Positions 41,148 to 49,956 are shown, numbered from the stretch's first letter. The stretch: 64,000 bases of DNA from RYN-230 sp963768945 (GCA_963768945.1 CAVYJW010000003.1:372001-436000), one strand, 5' to 3'. Made by a program: numbers and translations. Notes: generated from the sequence alone by a model not told the origin.

Positions 41148-41609
41148 TCACCGGCCGGGCTCGGCAATTGGTGTGGTGTGTTCCAGCACGGTTTTGAGGC
41201 GTCGGTGATCGGCCTTCACCTGACGGCGGACGCCAGCGGCCATCACCGGTCTGAGCAGCCGGAACAGGCCGTGGGGTTCGACGGTGGCGGTCATCGAGAC
41301 ACAGGTCCCGTCTCCCGCTGATTCGAAGCGGTACCACTCACAGAACCCGAACAACGGCGAGGACATCGTTCCCTCGAAGCCGCGGCCGGGCTCAAAGCCG
41401 GTGACCAGGTAGCTGGACTCGATGGACCGGCCCAGCAGCGTGCCCACCACGCGGTAGGTGCTGCCACTGGCCGGGGGGCCCTCGGTGAGCCGGTGGGCCT
41501 GTTTCACCCCCACCGTCCAGGCCGGCAGATTCTCGTGGTCAGCCACGAACGCGAAGACCTCCGGGACCGGCTTGGCGATGACCACCGAGTCGCTGACGTT
41601 TATGGTCAT
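41148..41609 (-). CDS. SRPBCC-family polyketide cyclase/dehydrase-like protein
   Basis: A 153-residue START/SRPBCC protein: VVIAKPVPEVFAFVADHENLPAWTVGV at the N-terminus, GFEPGRGFEGTMSSPLFGFCEWYRFE in the grip strands, and a C-terminal helix VRRQVKADHRRLKTVLE. It probably binds a hydrophobic ligand. It is divergent from a TetR gene, with a palindrome in the gap. Confidence 0.87.
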   Translation of the reverse strand: MTINVSDSVVIAKPVPEVFAFVADHENLPAWTVGVKQAHRLTEGPPASGSTYRVVGTLLGRSIESSYLVTGFEPGRGFEGTMSSPLFGFCEWYRFESAGDGTCVSMTATVEPHGLFRLLRPVMAAGVRRQVKADHRRLKTVLEHTTPIAEPGR

Positions 41610-41638
41610 CTGCGGCTCTCATTCATGCGGATTTGATG

Positions 41639-41653
41639 AGACAGAATGTGTCT
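41639..41653. promoter_or_regulatory. Candidate operator between SRPBCC and TetR genes
   Basis: AGACA, five bases, TGTCT forms a perfect 5-5-5 inverted repeat in the AT-richer divergent promoter, 30 nt from the SRPBCC start. If the TetR protein starts at ATG 41696 the site is wholly non-coding. Confidence 0.4.
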
Positions 41654-41695
41654 TCAAATACTGTGACTGTCACGCCAGGGCGGCGGCGCTACACC

Positions 41696-42490
41696 ATGGG
41701 CACCCGGGCCCAAGCGGTCGCCCGGACCCGCAAGCAGATCATCGACGCCACCGCCCGCCGGATCCGCTCCTCGCCAGAGCCACTGACGCTGGCCCACCTC
41801 GCCGTCGGCGCTGGCGTGTCCCGGGCCACCCTGTATCGGCATTTCGCCTCGGTCACCGATCTGCTTGACGGCGTGGCCGCCGACCTGCTCGCCCGCGCCC
41901 GCTTCGACCGGCTGCTGGCCGCCCTGGAACTCGACGACCCGGTCGAGGCGCTGCGCCAGGTCACCATCGCCGGAACTGGCATCTGGGCCACCGACACCAC
42001 GCTGGTGCGCAACCTGTTCAGCCTGGCCCGCGCCCAGCCCGAGGCGCTGCCGGTCATCACCCAGCTCGAAAACGGGCGCCGCGACGCCATGGAACACCTG
42101 GCCACCCGCCTGAACCAGGCCGGCCGCCTGCGCGGCGGCCTTGCCCGCGACCGCGCCGTCGATCTCCTGCTGGTCATCACCGCCTTCGCCGCCTGGGACG
42201 AGCTCCTCACCACCCGCAACCGCTCCCCCCCACCGCGACCGCCACCATCAGCGACCTCGCCATCCGGGCGGTCGTCAACGACAACTGAACCCCGGGCACC
42301 CCCCGGCGCCCGCACCCTACAGCGGCCTGATGTGGCGGTTTCTGTAGGACTACCACCAGGCTGTGCTGCGGTGGGCCCGCTGGGCCCACGCCGAAGTTCA
42401 GGCCTGCCCCCCGACCTGTCCCAGCTCGACACGACCGCCGAATTCGCCAGAATCGTCGCCACAGCCAGCAGCCCCCGGGCCTGCCCCTAA
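41696..42490 (+). CDS. TetR-family regulator with frame-shifted C-terminus
   Basis: The N-terminus from ATG 41696 is a normal TetR helix-turn-helix (LTLAHLAVGAGVSRATLYRHFASVTDLLDGV). Homology runs to AAWDELLTTRNRS. The frame then enters a run of seven Cs (42225-42231) and continues as about 86 residues of Pro/Arg-rich, non-family sequence. With eight Cs the frame would read PPTATATISDLAIRAVVNDN and stop at 42288, the expected TetR end (about 197 residues). A one-base deletion or homopolymer error is likely. An upstream start at 41633 is possible but less so. Confidence 0.78.
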   Translation: MGTRAQAVARTRKQIIDATARRIRSSPEPLTLAHLAVGAGVSRATLYRHFASVTDLLDGVAADLLARARFDRLLAALELDDPVEALRQVTIAGTGIWATDTTLVRNLFSLARAQPEALPVITQLENGRRDAMEHLATRLNQAGRLRGGLARDRAVDLLLVITAFAAWDELLTTRNRSPPPRPPPSATSPSGRSSTTTEPRAPPGARTLQRPDVAVSVGLPPGCAAVGPLGPRRSSGLPPDLSQLDTTAEFARIVATASSPRACP

Positions 42491-42660
42491 CGCCACACCC
42501 AACACCCCCACCGCTGTGGACGACGGACTCAGGTTCTTGGCGCGCCGAGCCGATCGGCGCCCTTGGTGGCTGTTGGCTCTGCTCGAGCGAGCAGCGTCCG
42601 AAAAATCGTTCTGTGCCGCGGAGAATTGCGGGATACCATCCGGCTCAGGAGGCCAGCGAG

Positions 42661-43665
42661 ATGACATCGCTTCGGGTGGCTGCGGTGCAGGCGAGCTATG
42701 TGCTGATGGACCAGGCTGCGACCCTGGACCGGGTTGCTGCCCTGACGGGCCAGGCTGCGGCGCAAGGCGCGCAGCTGGTGGCCTTCCCCGAGGTGTTCGT
42801 CCCGGGCACGCCGATCTGGATCGACACCCGGCCGATCTGGGACGGTGATGAGGACTGGTTCCGGCTGCTGGCCGAAAACGCCGTCGTGGTGCCCGGCCCG
42901 GCCACCGAGCGGCTGGGCGCCATCGCCCGCGGCAACGGGCTCTGGCTGGTCATCGGGGTCGAGGAACGTGAGCAGCACGGGGGGACCATCTACAACACCG
43001 TGCTGTATTTCTCCCCCGATGGCGCGCTCGCCGGGCGGCACCGCAAGCTCGTGCCGACCGGGTCGGAGCGGACGGTGTGGGGCATGGGCGATGGGTCGAC
43101 GCTGCGCGTGGTGGACACCCCGTTCGGCCGGGTCGGCGGGCTGATCTGCTGGGAGAACTACATGCCGCTGGCCCGGTTCCACATGTACGCCCAGGGGGTG
43201 GACCTGTGGATCGCCCCCACGCTGGCCATCGGCGACGGCTGGATCGCCACCTTGCAGCATCTGGCCCGCGAGAACCGGATGTTCGTGGCAGGGGTCAACC
43301 CGGTGCTGCACGCCGACCAGATCCCGGCCGCCTTCCCGCACCGCGAGCAGCTGGTCCCGCCCGGCTACCTGGCCGAAAACGGCCCCTGGCTGGAGGAAGG
43401 CAACACCGTGATCATCGCGCCGAACGGCACCATCCTCGCAGGGCCGGTACGCCAGAAAGAAGACACCCTTGTCGCCGACCTCGACTTGGGGGCCGTCCTG
43501 GCCGGGCGCCGCCACATGGACCCAGCCGGCCACTACAACCGCCCCGACATCTTCCGGCTCCACGTTGACACCTCACCGCGCCCCGCCTTCATCGAGACAG
43601 CAAGCGGCGAAATCGCTGATGCTGGCACCCCAGATGCAGGTGACGGGCAGCCAGCAACGACATAG
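42661..43665 (+). CDS. Nitrilase / carbon-nitrogen hydrolase
   Basis: A 334-residue enzyme with the Glu-Lys-Cys triad: Glu44 (AFPEVFVPGTP), Lys129 (GRHRKLVPTGSE) and Cys163 (GGLICWENYMPLAR). The CWENYMPLAR sequence is that of true nitrilases, which turn nitriles into carboxylic acids and ammonia. AGGAGG lies ahead of ATG 42661, and the C-terminal RHYMDPAGHYNRPDIF-like segment (RRHMDPAGHYNRPDIF) is also typical. Confidence 0.93.
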   Translation: MTSLRVAAVQASYVLMDQAATLDRVAALTGQAAAQGAQLVAFPEVFVPGTPIWIDTRPIWDGDEDWFRLLAENAVVVPGPATERLGAIARGNGLWLVIGVEEREQHGGTIYNTVLYFSPDGALAGRHRKLVPTGSERTVWGMGDGSTLRVVDTPFGRVGGLICWENYMPLARFHMYAQGVDLWIAPTLAIGDGWIATLQHLARENRMFVAGVNPVLHADQIPAAFPHREQLVPPGYLAENGPWLEEGNTVIIAPNGTILAGPVRQKEDTLVADLDLGAVLAGRRHMDPAGHYNRPDIFRLHVDTSPRPAFIETASGEIADAGTPDAGDGQPATT

Positions 43666-43862
43666 GCGCCATCTGTCCCGCCGCCACCGCCGGGCGCGGT
43701 ACTCAGTTGAAGCGCCCCGGGCGATACGCGCCGCGAGATTGGCCGCTCGTACCAGCCCCGTTGGGGCAGCCCATCATCGAGTCCGAAGTTCCGGCGGTCA
43801 TGTGTGACTCTCAAGAGGCGGATCGTCACCGAACGTAGCTACCGTGGCCCAGTCAGGCTTGG

Positions 43863-44204
43863 ATGCCGATGGCACGGGAACCGCCGATAGGTAGGTCTAG
43901 CGGCTCCTTGGCACGCGACGAGCGTTGCACGCAGAACTGGCGGTTCGGGTTCGCTGATCAGCAGCCTTGGTCTGCGGATTGCGTGCCGCTAGGCCGACGG
44001 GCCATCGGCGGCTTGGTCGATGTCAATCACGTACCCGGCGATGTGCTGGCCTCATGCCTGGGGCTGACACCGCGGGAAACCGCGGCGGTCGTCGCCGCGC
44101 GGGACCAGTTCGGCAGATTCACCAGCCCCGAAGAGCTGTCGCTGTATGCGCAGCTATCCCCCGACCGGGTAGACGCCCTCCGCGACTGGATGCTGTTCTA
44201 CTGA
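43863..44204 (+). CDS. Small helix-hairpin-helix (ComEA-like) protein
   Basis: A 113-residue protein whose C-terminal 60 residues (VDVNHVPGDVLASCLGLTPR then VVAARDQFGRFTSPEELSLY) resemble the paired helix-hairpin-helix fold of ComEA/type II secretion K proteins. It has no export signal. It may bind DNA or be the end of a longer lost protein. The start is uncertain. Confidence 0.5.
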   Translation: MPMAREPPIGRSSGSLARDERCTQNWRFGFADQQPWSADCVPLGRRAIGGLVDVNHVPGDVLASCLGLTPRETAAVVAARDQFGRFTSPEELSLYAQLSPDRVDALRDWMLFY

Positions 44205-44542
44205 CTCCGAAGGCAACTGCGGCGGCCGCCATAGCCTTTGCGGGGGCGCAATGTGCGCCGGAACCGGACGCCCGGGGGGAGCCAGTAGATCACCTGCGGC
44301 GCATCCCGCAAGTACACATGCCATCCGGCCCTGCATGCCTGCCGGACGACAGCCTCATCCAGATGGTCGCTTTGGTCTCGACACCGAGGGCGAACCAGTC
44401 CAGATCGAAGGTCACCCGGTGACTATTGCCCCGTGACCGCGTGCCGACCAACCGCATCCTCATCTGCCGCTCCTGGTGCACAGATGGCCTGCCAGTGGGC
44501 TCCAGGGACTTGATGGTCTTCACCAGCCTGGATCGGCTCGCA
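44205..44542. other. Intergenic region, no recognised gene
   Basis: About 340 nt between the HhH-like gene and the methyltransferase. Open frames exist on both strands but none shows recognisable family sequence or a good ribosome-binding site. Confidence 0.4.
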
Positions 44543-45187
44543 TCAGGCCCTGCGAGCGAGCAGGTATCCCTGCGGGGAATCCTCCTGGGCCTCGGCGGGG
44601 CGCCCGCCCCAGAACACGGCCGTAAAGCCAGCATCGGCCGCCCGGTGTTCCACCTCGCCGGGCGACAGCCAGTAGACATCGAATTCGACACCCAGGCCGG
44701 TGCTGCGGCCGCCGCGGCGGACCTGGCTGTCACCGGCCTTGAAAGCGGTCGCCAGGTAGCCTCCCGGCTTGACTACGCGAGCCAGCTCGCCGAAGGCCAC
44801 TGGCCTGTCCGGCGGCGCAAGGTACATGAGGGAGTACCAGCAGACCACGCCGGCCAGTGAGGCATCGGCGAAGGGCAGTGCACATAGGTCGGCTACGCCG
44901 AAATCGAAGCCGGGCTGGTCACGGCGGGCTACCCGGATCATCTCGGGTGACAGGTCGATCCCCTGTGGGGACAGGCCCCTCGCGGCCAGGTAGGGCGCGA
45001 GCCGCCCCGTCCCGCAGCCGATATCGCCCACCGTGGCGCCCAGGCCCGCGGCCAGCGTCAGGTCGCAGAACAGGCCCAGCACCGCCTGCTCGGCGGGCAT
45101 CCGGTCCATAGCGCCAGCCAGGCGCTCAGCGTAAAACTCGGCCAGGACATCGTGCGCAGCCCTCAGCTCGCCCGTCTTGGCATCCAC
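44543..45187 (-). CDS. Class I SAM-dependent methyltransferase
   Basis: A 214-residue methyltransferase: VGDIGCGTGRLAPYLAARG (motif I), GIDLSPEMIRVAR (motif II), LPFADASLAGVVCWYSLMY and RVVKPGGYLATAFKAGD. It probably acts on a small molecule. Its start lies about 40 nt beyond the 3' end of the group II intron, so the intron may have displaced its native promoter. Confidence 0.88.
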   Translation of the reverse strand: MDAKTGELRAAHDVLAEFYAERLAGAMDRMPAEQAVLGLFCDLTLAAGLGATVGDIGCGTGRLAPYLAARGLSPQGIDLSPEMIRVARRDQPGFDFGVADLCALPFADASLAGVVCWYSLMYLAPPDRPVAFGELARVVKPGGYLATAFKAGDSQVRRGGRSTGLGVEFDVYWLSPGEVEHRAADAGFTAVFWGGRPAEAQEDSPQGYLLARRA

Positions 45188-45294
45188 GGAGAGACCCTAA
45201 CTGGCCCCGCCGACAGAGATAGGTCCCACGACTGGGTAGACCGTACGGCGAGGTACCCGCAGTTCGCGGGTCCTTTTCCGTACGGTCCCCCGCC

Positions 45295-45328
45295 GAACCG
45301 GACTGGCCAGTTTCCCGGCACCCGGCTC
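45295..45328 (-). ncRNA. Group II intron domain V
   Basis: On the minus strand the 34 nt begin GAGCCGGGTGCC, have the GAAA tetraloop in the middle, and end AGTCCGGTTC. This is the standard length and stem layout, with the catalytic AGC triad at positions 2-4. It lies 9 nt beyond the stop of the maturase gene. Confidence 0.88.
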
Positions 45329-45337
45329 TCCAGTGAC

Positions 45338-47119
45338 TTACGCCGTGGCTGAGATTGCGGCTGGCGGCCGTTCCGCATGGATCTGGTCGTGGCAGGGCGG
45401 GCAGGCCACGAGGGACTTGCGTCGCTTTGCTGCCATGAGCCTGGCCCATGCTGGCTGGCCGGGGCCGGGGTATGCGAGGTCGGCGAGCCTGGCGACGTGG
45501 TGCACCTGCACCTGGCCGCTGTGTCCGCATAGCTCGCACCTGTTCCGCTGGAGCCGGGTGATGAGCTCTTTGCGGGGGTAGGGGTTCCGGCCAGGGGCGC
45601 GGTCGGCGATGACCGCGGTCTTGCACCGTTTGAGGGGGATGCCGCCGAAACGCGCGACCAGGGGTTTCTGGTTGCCTTCGCGGATGCGGACGGCCTCGAA
45701 GCAGGTGCGCGGCCCGTCCGGGGTCTCGATGGCAGCCTTGTAGCGGGCCGCCATCTTGGTCACCGTCGAGTCGTGCTTGGCCGCGAGCGTCTTGAGCAGC
45801 GAGGTCTCCATAACCCACCGCAGCCGGTTCAGTCGGTGGACGTCACCGGCGAGCGGGTAGTACTGGACGATGCCCCGGTACTTCGCCCCGTAGTCCGCGA
45901 CGATGTCGTGGTCGTCGAGGTTTTGCAGGGCGGTTTGCGCGGCGGGTTTGCCGCGTTCCAGGTAGGGCGCGCATTTGGCCTTGATCACCTTGGTGGGCAC
46001 GCGCAGCGCTATGCTGCCGTTGATGCGTTTCCGGCCGCTCGTGCCGCTGTGCTGGGTGGTGATCTCATAGCTGAGGAATGTCGCCGCGCCGGTGCGCGCG
46101 TGCGTGATCAGGGTCTTCTCGGCTGACAGTTCCAGGTGGAGTTCGTCCCGCAGGAACGTGGTCAGCCGCCGTTTGATCTCCTCGGCCTCGGCTTTCGGCC
46201 CGGTGAACCCGAATAGCGTGTCGTCAGCGTAACGGGCGTAATGGAGTCTGCGGTAACCCGGGTCGTTGCAGTCCACGCTCGGCAGGCATGCCTGCTTTCG
46301 GCGTAGTTCCCGCGCCTTCTCGTGGTTCCCGCTCTTCCGCGCGCGCCGGTAGGCGTGACGCAGTCGCTCGTATTCCTTATTCCGGGTTCTTGTTTCCCCT
46401 CGGGTATATTCAGGGATGAGCGTGTTCCCGACGAACTCGTCCAGCTTGTGCAGGTAAATATTGGAGAGAACTGGTGAGACGGTCCCGCCTTGCGGCGCGC
46501 CGCTTAGCGTGGCGTTCCACGCCCAGTCTTCCAGGTATCCGGCTTGGAGCATGTTACGCATCAGCCGCAGGAACCGGTTATCTTGGATTCTTTCCGCCAG
46601 GATCTTGATCATTATTTCGTGATCCAAAGACCCGAAGCAATCGGCGACGTCTCCCTCGATGAACCAGGTCGTCCCGGTCCAGGTATGGGCCACCTCCCGC
46701 AGTGCGGTGTGGCAGCCCCGGCCGGGACGGAAACCGTGGGAACGGCCGGAGAACACCGGTTCGTAGTAGGCCTCCAGCAGGAGGTGAACCACTTCGCCGA
46801 GTAGCTTGTCCGACCAGGTCGGCAGGCCGAGGGGGCGGAGTTTCCCGTTCTTTTTCGGGATGTAGACCCGCCTGGCCGGGCTGAACCGGTAGCGCTCGTG
46901 GCGCACCGCGTCGATGATGCGGTCGATCCTGCCCTGGGACATGCCGTCCACGGTTTCCCTGGTGACCCCGGGCGTCATCGCTCCGTCGTTGGAGTAGATC
47001 CGCCCGTAGGCCAGCAGATACAACTGCGGGTTGAACAACTGCCGGTATAGCTCATCCAGCGGCAGTCCCTTCCTGCCGCGCTCACGGAGGACACCGAGTA
47101 CCGTGTCGGCGTTCTGCAT
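45338..47119 (-). CDS. ltrA: Group II intron reverse transcriptase/maturase with HNH endonuclease
   Basis: A 593-residue protein. Reverse transcriptase domains run from residue about 15, with the fingers motif GKLRPLGLPTWSDK, APQGGTVSPVLSNIYLH and the polymerase site YARYADDTLFGF. The maturase (X) domain follows (about 380-500). The C-terminal HNH endonuclease has its zinc and active residues in CELCGHSGQVQVHHVARLADL and LVACPPCHDQIH. It promotes splicing and retrohoming of its host intron. Codon use is somewhat less GC-extreme than that of its neighbours in places, in keeping with a mobile origin. Confidence 0.95.
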   Translation of the reverse strand: MQNADTVLGVLRERGRKGLPLDELYRQLFNPQLYLLAYGRIYSNDGAMTPGVTRETVDGMSQGRIDRIIDAVRHERYRFSPARRVYIPKKNGKLRPLGLPTWSDKLLGEVVHLLLEAYYEPVFSGRSHGFRPGRGCHTALREVAHTWTGTTWFIEGDVADCFGSLDHEIMIKILAERIQDNRFLRLMRNMLQAGYLEDWAWNATLSGAPQGGTVSPVLSNIYLHKLDEFVGNTLIPEYTRGETRTRNKEYERLRHAYRRARKSGNHEKARELRRKQACLPSVDCNDPGYRRLHYARYADDTLFGFTGPKAEAEEIKRRLTTFLRDELHLELSAEKTLITHARTGAATFLSYEITTQHSGTSGRKRINGSIALRVPTKVIKAKCAPYLERGKPAAQTALQNLDDHDIVADYGAKYRGIVQYYPLAGDVHRLNRLRWVMETSLLKTLAAKHDSTVTKMAARYKAAIETPDGPRTCFEAVRIREGNQKPLVARFGGIPLKRCKTAVIADRAPGRNPYPRKELITRLQRNRCELCGHSGQVQVHHVARLADLAYPGPGQPAWARLMAAKRRKSLVACPPCHDQIHAERPPAAISATA

Positions 47120-47498
47120 TTCGCATACCTTTCCGTTTCCAGTGTCCAGTCACCTGTTCCCCTTCGCCCTGCAGGCGGCTTTCCCGCCTTCCCTGGCAGG
47201 TCGTTACTCCTGCGACTACTATGGGAACTCTGTCGCCCTAGGACTCGCGTCCCGTAGGCGATCCCGCGTTCGTCTTCGTCATACGTGATAGCGCGACTTA
47301 GGTGGCCCATTCATCCCCTTGAATGTCCTCACTGGACATCGCTCCGCATCCGGAGGATGCACCGATCAGCGGACGAGATCGGAGCAGGACGCGGCGCCGG
47401 CCTTGGGTATCTTTCCGGCGGGCGGGCATTTGCACCTTCTGGAGATTAGGCTTCAGGCAGTATAGCTTTCACCGTATCGCGCGGGTCCCCCGGCGCAC

Positions 47499-47709
47499 CG
47501 TCCCTGATACCTGAACCCGGCCGCCGGTTTCCTGGCATGCTATTTTCCCCTTAACCTTTCGGCATCAGGTAAGCCATCGGACCCAAGGACATCCCTCCAA
47601 TCCTTCCCGGCTATGCCGGGGATACGACGAAGCGCCTCGCGGCGCAGCCCGGACATGCCGCGTGTAGTTCGTCTTGGCCGTGCGCGCGTGAACTCGTGTT
47701 CCAGTCTTG
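47499..47709. other. Region between the intron 5' end and mazF
   Basis: About 210 nt with no gene. On the minus strand it could include part of the intron's domain I if the true 5' end lies further upstream. A hairpin-like GGCGCAGCC/GCGCCTCGC segment near 47630 is the only structure seen. Confidence 0.3.
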
Positions 47710-48051
47710 CTACAGGGAAAGCAGTCGACGGAGTCCGCGGTCAACGTCGTCGATGAGGGAATCAGGCAGCTGGCCGGCCTGGGCGCCTAGGTCGGTCTTG
47801 TCGAGGATCACAAGGGCAGTGACGTTGACCACGGAGTCCCGCGGCAGGCCCGTGGCTGCTGCGGGGACGAAGACGTTGCCAGGTATCGTCGCGAGCCGCG
47901 TGTTCGAGGTGATCACTGCGGCCACCGTGGTGCTTAGCCGGCTGGCGTTGAAGGGCCTGGACTGGATCACCAGGACTGGTCGGCGTTTCGCCGGCTTGCT
48001 CCGGGAGGCCTCCCCGAGATCAGCCCAGTAGATGCCGCCACGGTGGATCAC
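47710..48051 (-). CDS. mazF: MazF/PemK-family mRNA interferase toxin
   Basis: A 113-residue PemK/MazF-fold toxin. HRGGIYWADLGEASRSKPAKRRPVLVIQ is the conserved N-terminal strand pair with the RPVLV core, followed by STTVAAVITSN, GLPRDSVVNVTALVILDK and a C-terminal helix. It would cleave mRNA. The GTG at 48051 overlaps the antitoxin stop (GTGA), the usual toxin-antitoxin coupling. The open frame continues upstream only by reading through the antitoxin gene in another frame. Confidence 0.93.
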   Translation of the reverse strand: MIHRGGIYWADLGEASRSKPAKRRPVLVIQSRPFNASRLSTTVAAVITSNTRLATIPGNVFVPAAATGLPRDSVVNVTALVILDKTDLGAQAGQLPDSLIDDVDRGLRRLLSL

Positions 48052-48251
48052 CAATCGTCCTTGGCGAGACGGTGCCGTCCAGCGCTCACCGCAGCTGAGC
48101 TCGACTCGTCTGCCCCGGCGGTCTGCAGCGCTTCGTCGATCTGGCGTGTTAGCGAGTGGCCTGCGAGTTCGTCCAGATAGACCTCGGCATCGCGGGCGAA
48201 GAGTGCGGCGCTTCCGAAGGCCGCGAGGTAACCGTACTGCTCGCGCACCAT
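48048..48251 (-). CDS. MazE-like antitoxin
   Basis: A 67-residue acidic/polar protein directly upstream of and overlapping mazF. The N-terminal REQYGYLAAFGSAALFARD precedes a helix, and the C-terminal HRLAKDDW is the unstructured toxin-binding tail common in actinobacterial MazE partners. It should neutralise MazF and repress the operon. Confidence 0.82.
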   Translation of the reverse strand: MVREQYGYLAAFGSAALFARDAEVYLDELAGHSLTRQIDEALQTAGADESSSAAVSAGRHRLAKDDW

Positions 48252-48287
48252 CGGGCGACTCGGCGCCCGTCATGTCAGTATGGCTAC

Positions 48288-48798
48288 ATGCCCGATCCGT
48301 CGCTGGCGCGGATCGAAAAATCTGACCTGCTTCGGCTGGCAGCCCTGGCCGCCGACGCCGACTCGGAGCTATTCCGGCGGAATCCGGGCAACTCCGGCCG
48401 GTATGCTGGCCGCCTTCTGGGCCGGGCCCTGTGCCAGGGTGCTGCCTTGCACTACGTGAACGGGCATAACGGCGTTAAGGACTTCGACGTCTGGTCCTTC
48501 TACGCCCAGTACGATGACTGGCCCTTCCCGGCCCGGTGGCGCGGAACGGGACTTCGGCCCCTCGAAGTTCGGCAGATACTCATGTGATCCGCCGCGTTAC
48601 ACCGGCAGGCGCGTAGATCTTCTCGGGCGCTCGCTCCGGGTCAAATCCGGTTCAGACCCTGCCGAAGTCGTCCGGCGCTATCTCGCCGCTCGGCGGACTC
48701 GCTCGGCGAAGGAGTTGGCCGCCAAGGCAGTAGTCCTGATTTACCCGGAGGACCGGGTTGGCGAGATCGTATGGCCTGTCACTAACCACACAAGCTAA
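48288..48798 (+). pseudogene. Conserved hypothetical protein split by a frameshift
   Basis: The first frame (from ATG 48288) reads GRALCQGAALHYVNGHNGVK then DFDVWSFYAQYDDWPFPARW. The next frame carries on with RDFGPSKFGRYSCDPPRYTG, RRVDLLGRSLRV and a helical end (AKELAAKAVVLIYPEDRVGEIVW). The two fit together as one protein of about 170 residues with one extra base (or two missing) at about 48541-48547. The pattern (GVKDFDVWSFY, RRVDLLGRSL) suggests a nucleotidyltransferase-like fold, but I do not assign a function. Confidence 0.68.
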
Positions 48799-48982
48799 CG
48801 CGCGCTCATGCCGTGCCGCGGCGCCTGGAAAATTCGCGCGACGTCCTCACATGCCGCGATCCGGGCGTGTTCAGGCTAGCGGACGTGCTGCCGGTGGTTC
48901 CTCGGCGCGCCATGATTGGGGCCAGGCGGCGAGGCCGTGAAAGCCCTGGCTTGGCTAGGCCGGGGTGTCCTCGGGCTGGTGC

Positions 48983-49642
48983 TCAGCAGCCGTCGTACGG
49001 GGCCCAAGCGCTGGTGCCGGACTGCGCGTACTCCTTCGCGAAGGCGTAGTTCTGCTCAGCCACGGACGCATTCTCTGGCAACCCAGAAAAACCGAGGCCG
49101 TGCCAGGTGGACGGCAGGAAGCCGTACAGGCCTCCGGCGCCGCTGGACGGATTGACTGCCCTGGGGTTCCCGCTGCTCTCGCGCTGGATCACGCAGCTGC
49201 GGAAGCTGCCCGGTGTCGTGCCTGACGGCGTCGCGCGGTGCACGGCAGCAGGGGCCACCGTGTCCGCCACCGACGCGCCGCCGCTCACCGGGCCACCGGA
49301 AGGCGGGCGCGCCACAGCCACCAGGCGGGCATGCCGCGGTGCCGCGGTCGCCGCCTGCGCCTCCCGGACCAGCCATAGGCTGACCCGCGGCCCGCTGGGC
49401 ACGATCAGCCGCTCCCCGGGCACGATCATGGACGGGTCGGGTACCTGCCGCCGGTTTGCCCACCACAGGGCGGGCCACTCTGCGGCCGTCCCGTACTCGT
49501 GCAGGCTGATCGCGCTGAGCGAGTCACCCCGCTGAACCGTGATGTCGTGACGGGCCGGCTGAGCTGCTCCAGGATGCAGCGAAATCGTGACCGCGACCAG
49601 AGACTTGGCCGCCCCGCCAGCTGCAATACTGACAAGCGTCAT
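48983..49642 (-). CDS. Secreted LysM protein with Rpf/transglycosylase-like domain
   Basis: A 219-residue exported protein. A signal-like N-terminus (residues 1-29) is followed by a LysM peptidoglycan-binding domain (ITVQRGDSLSAISLHEYGTA, SMIVPGERLIVP), an Ala/Pro-rich linker, and a C-terminal lysozyme-like domain (CVIQRESSGNPRAVNPSSGA, GLYGFLPSTWHGLGFSGLPE, catalytic Glu in RESSG). It should cut cell-wall glycan as resuscitation-promoting factors do. A strong GGAGGTAA site precedes the ATG, with a leader hairpin upstream. Confidence 0.9.
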   Translation of the reverse strand: MTLVSIAAGGAAKSLVAVTISLHPGAAQPARHDITVQRGDSLSAISLHEYGTAAEWPALWWANRRQVPDPSMIVPGERLIVPSGPRVSLWLVREAQAATAAPRHARLVAVARPPSGGPVSGGASVADTVAPAAVHRATPSGTTPGSFRSCVIQRESSGNPRAVNPSSGAGGLYGFLPSTWHGLGFSGLPENASVAEQNYAFAKEYAQSGTSAWAPYDGC

Positions 49643-49677
49643 GGCTTGTTACCTCCGAGGTTCCGTTGCCATGCAAA

Positions 49678-49716
49678 GGCCCCGGCCGCGTGCTGCAACA
49701 CGCTTTGGCCGGGGCC
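49678..49716 (-). promoter_or_regulatory. Stable leader hairpin upstream of the LysM/Rpf-like gene
   Basis: GGCCCCGGCC (49678-49687) pairs with GGCCGGGGCC (49707-49716), enclosing a second stem GCGTG/CACGC and separated by an asymmetric AAA bulge. In the minus-strand transcript it is followed by TTTGCA and lies about 20 nt before the ribosome-binding site. It may be a transcription attenuator or a stabilising leader. It does not match the c-di-AMP (ydaO) riboswitch often found before such genes. Confidence 0.5.
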
Positions 49717-49956
49717 GCCTGAATGTGATTACCCGTCGCTTATTCAGATAACCTTTCGTGATCGGCGAGCGGCATCAACGACGGCGGTACGGCGACGATT
49801 ATCAGCAAATATCGCCATCGGCTGAACCGGCCGTCCCGGCCAAATGGATCGCCAGACAGGTGCGCCGTGTGCTCGGCTCACAGTACGTCGAATAGTTATG
49901 CTGCGTCTTCCTCATGGGGAACGTCCGTGTTTGCCGCGCATTGTGTGGTGAGGTGG

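Larger units (their letters stand above)
45230..47498 (-). mobile_element. Group II intron encoding a multifunctional maturase
   Basis: The element lies on the minus strand. Its 3' end has a canonical 34-nt domain V (45295-45328) and a long domain VI stem formed by pairing about 45237-45250 with 45277-45290, placing the 3' boundary near 45230. The 5' boundary is proposed at GTGCGCC beginning at 47498, the consensus for group II introns, but a start further upstream cannot be excluded because the 5' domain would then be only about 380 nt. The ribozyme-like leader includes a CCATAGTAGTCGC segment. The open reading frame is intact, so the intron may be active. Confidence 0.75.

Noticed and set aside
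49643..49860. c-di-AMP (ydaO) riboswitch upstream of the LysM/Rpf-like gene
   Set aside because: The conserved ydaO core sequences were not found. Only a long hairpin is present.
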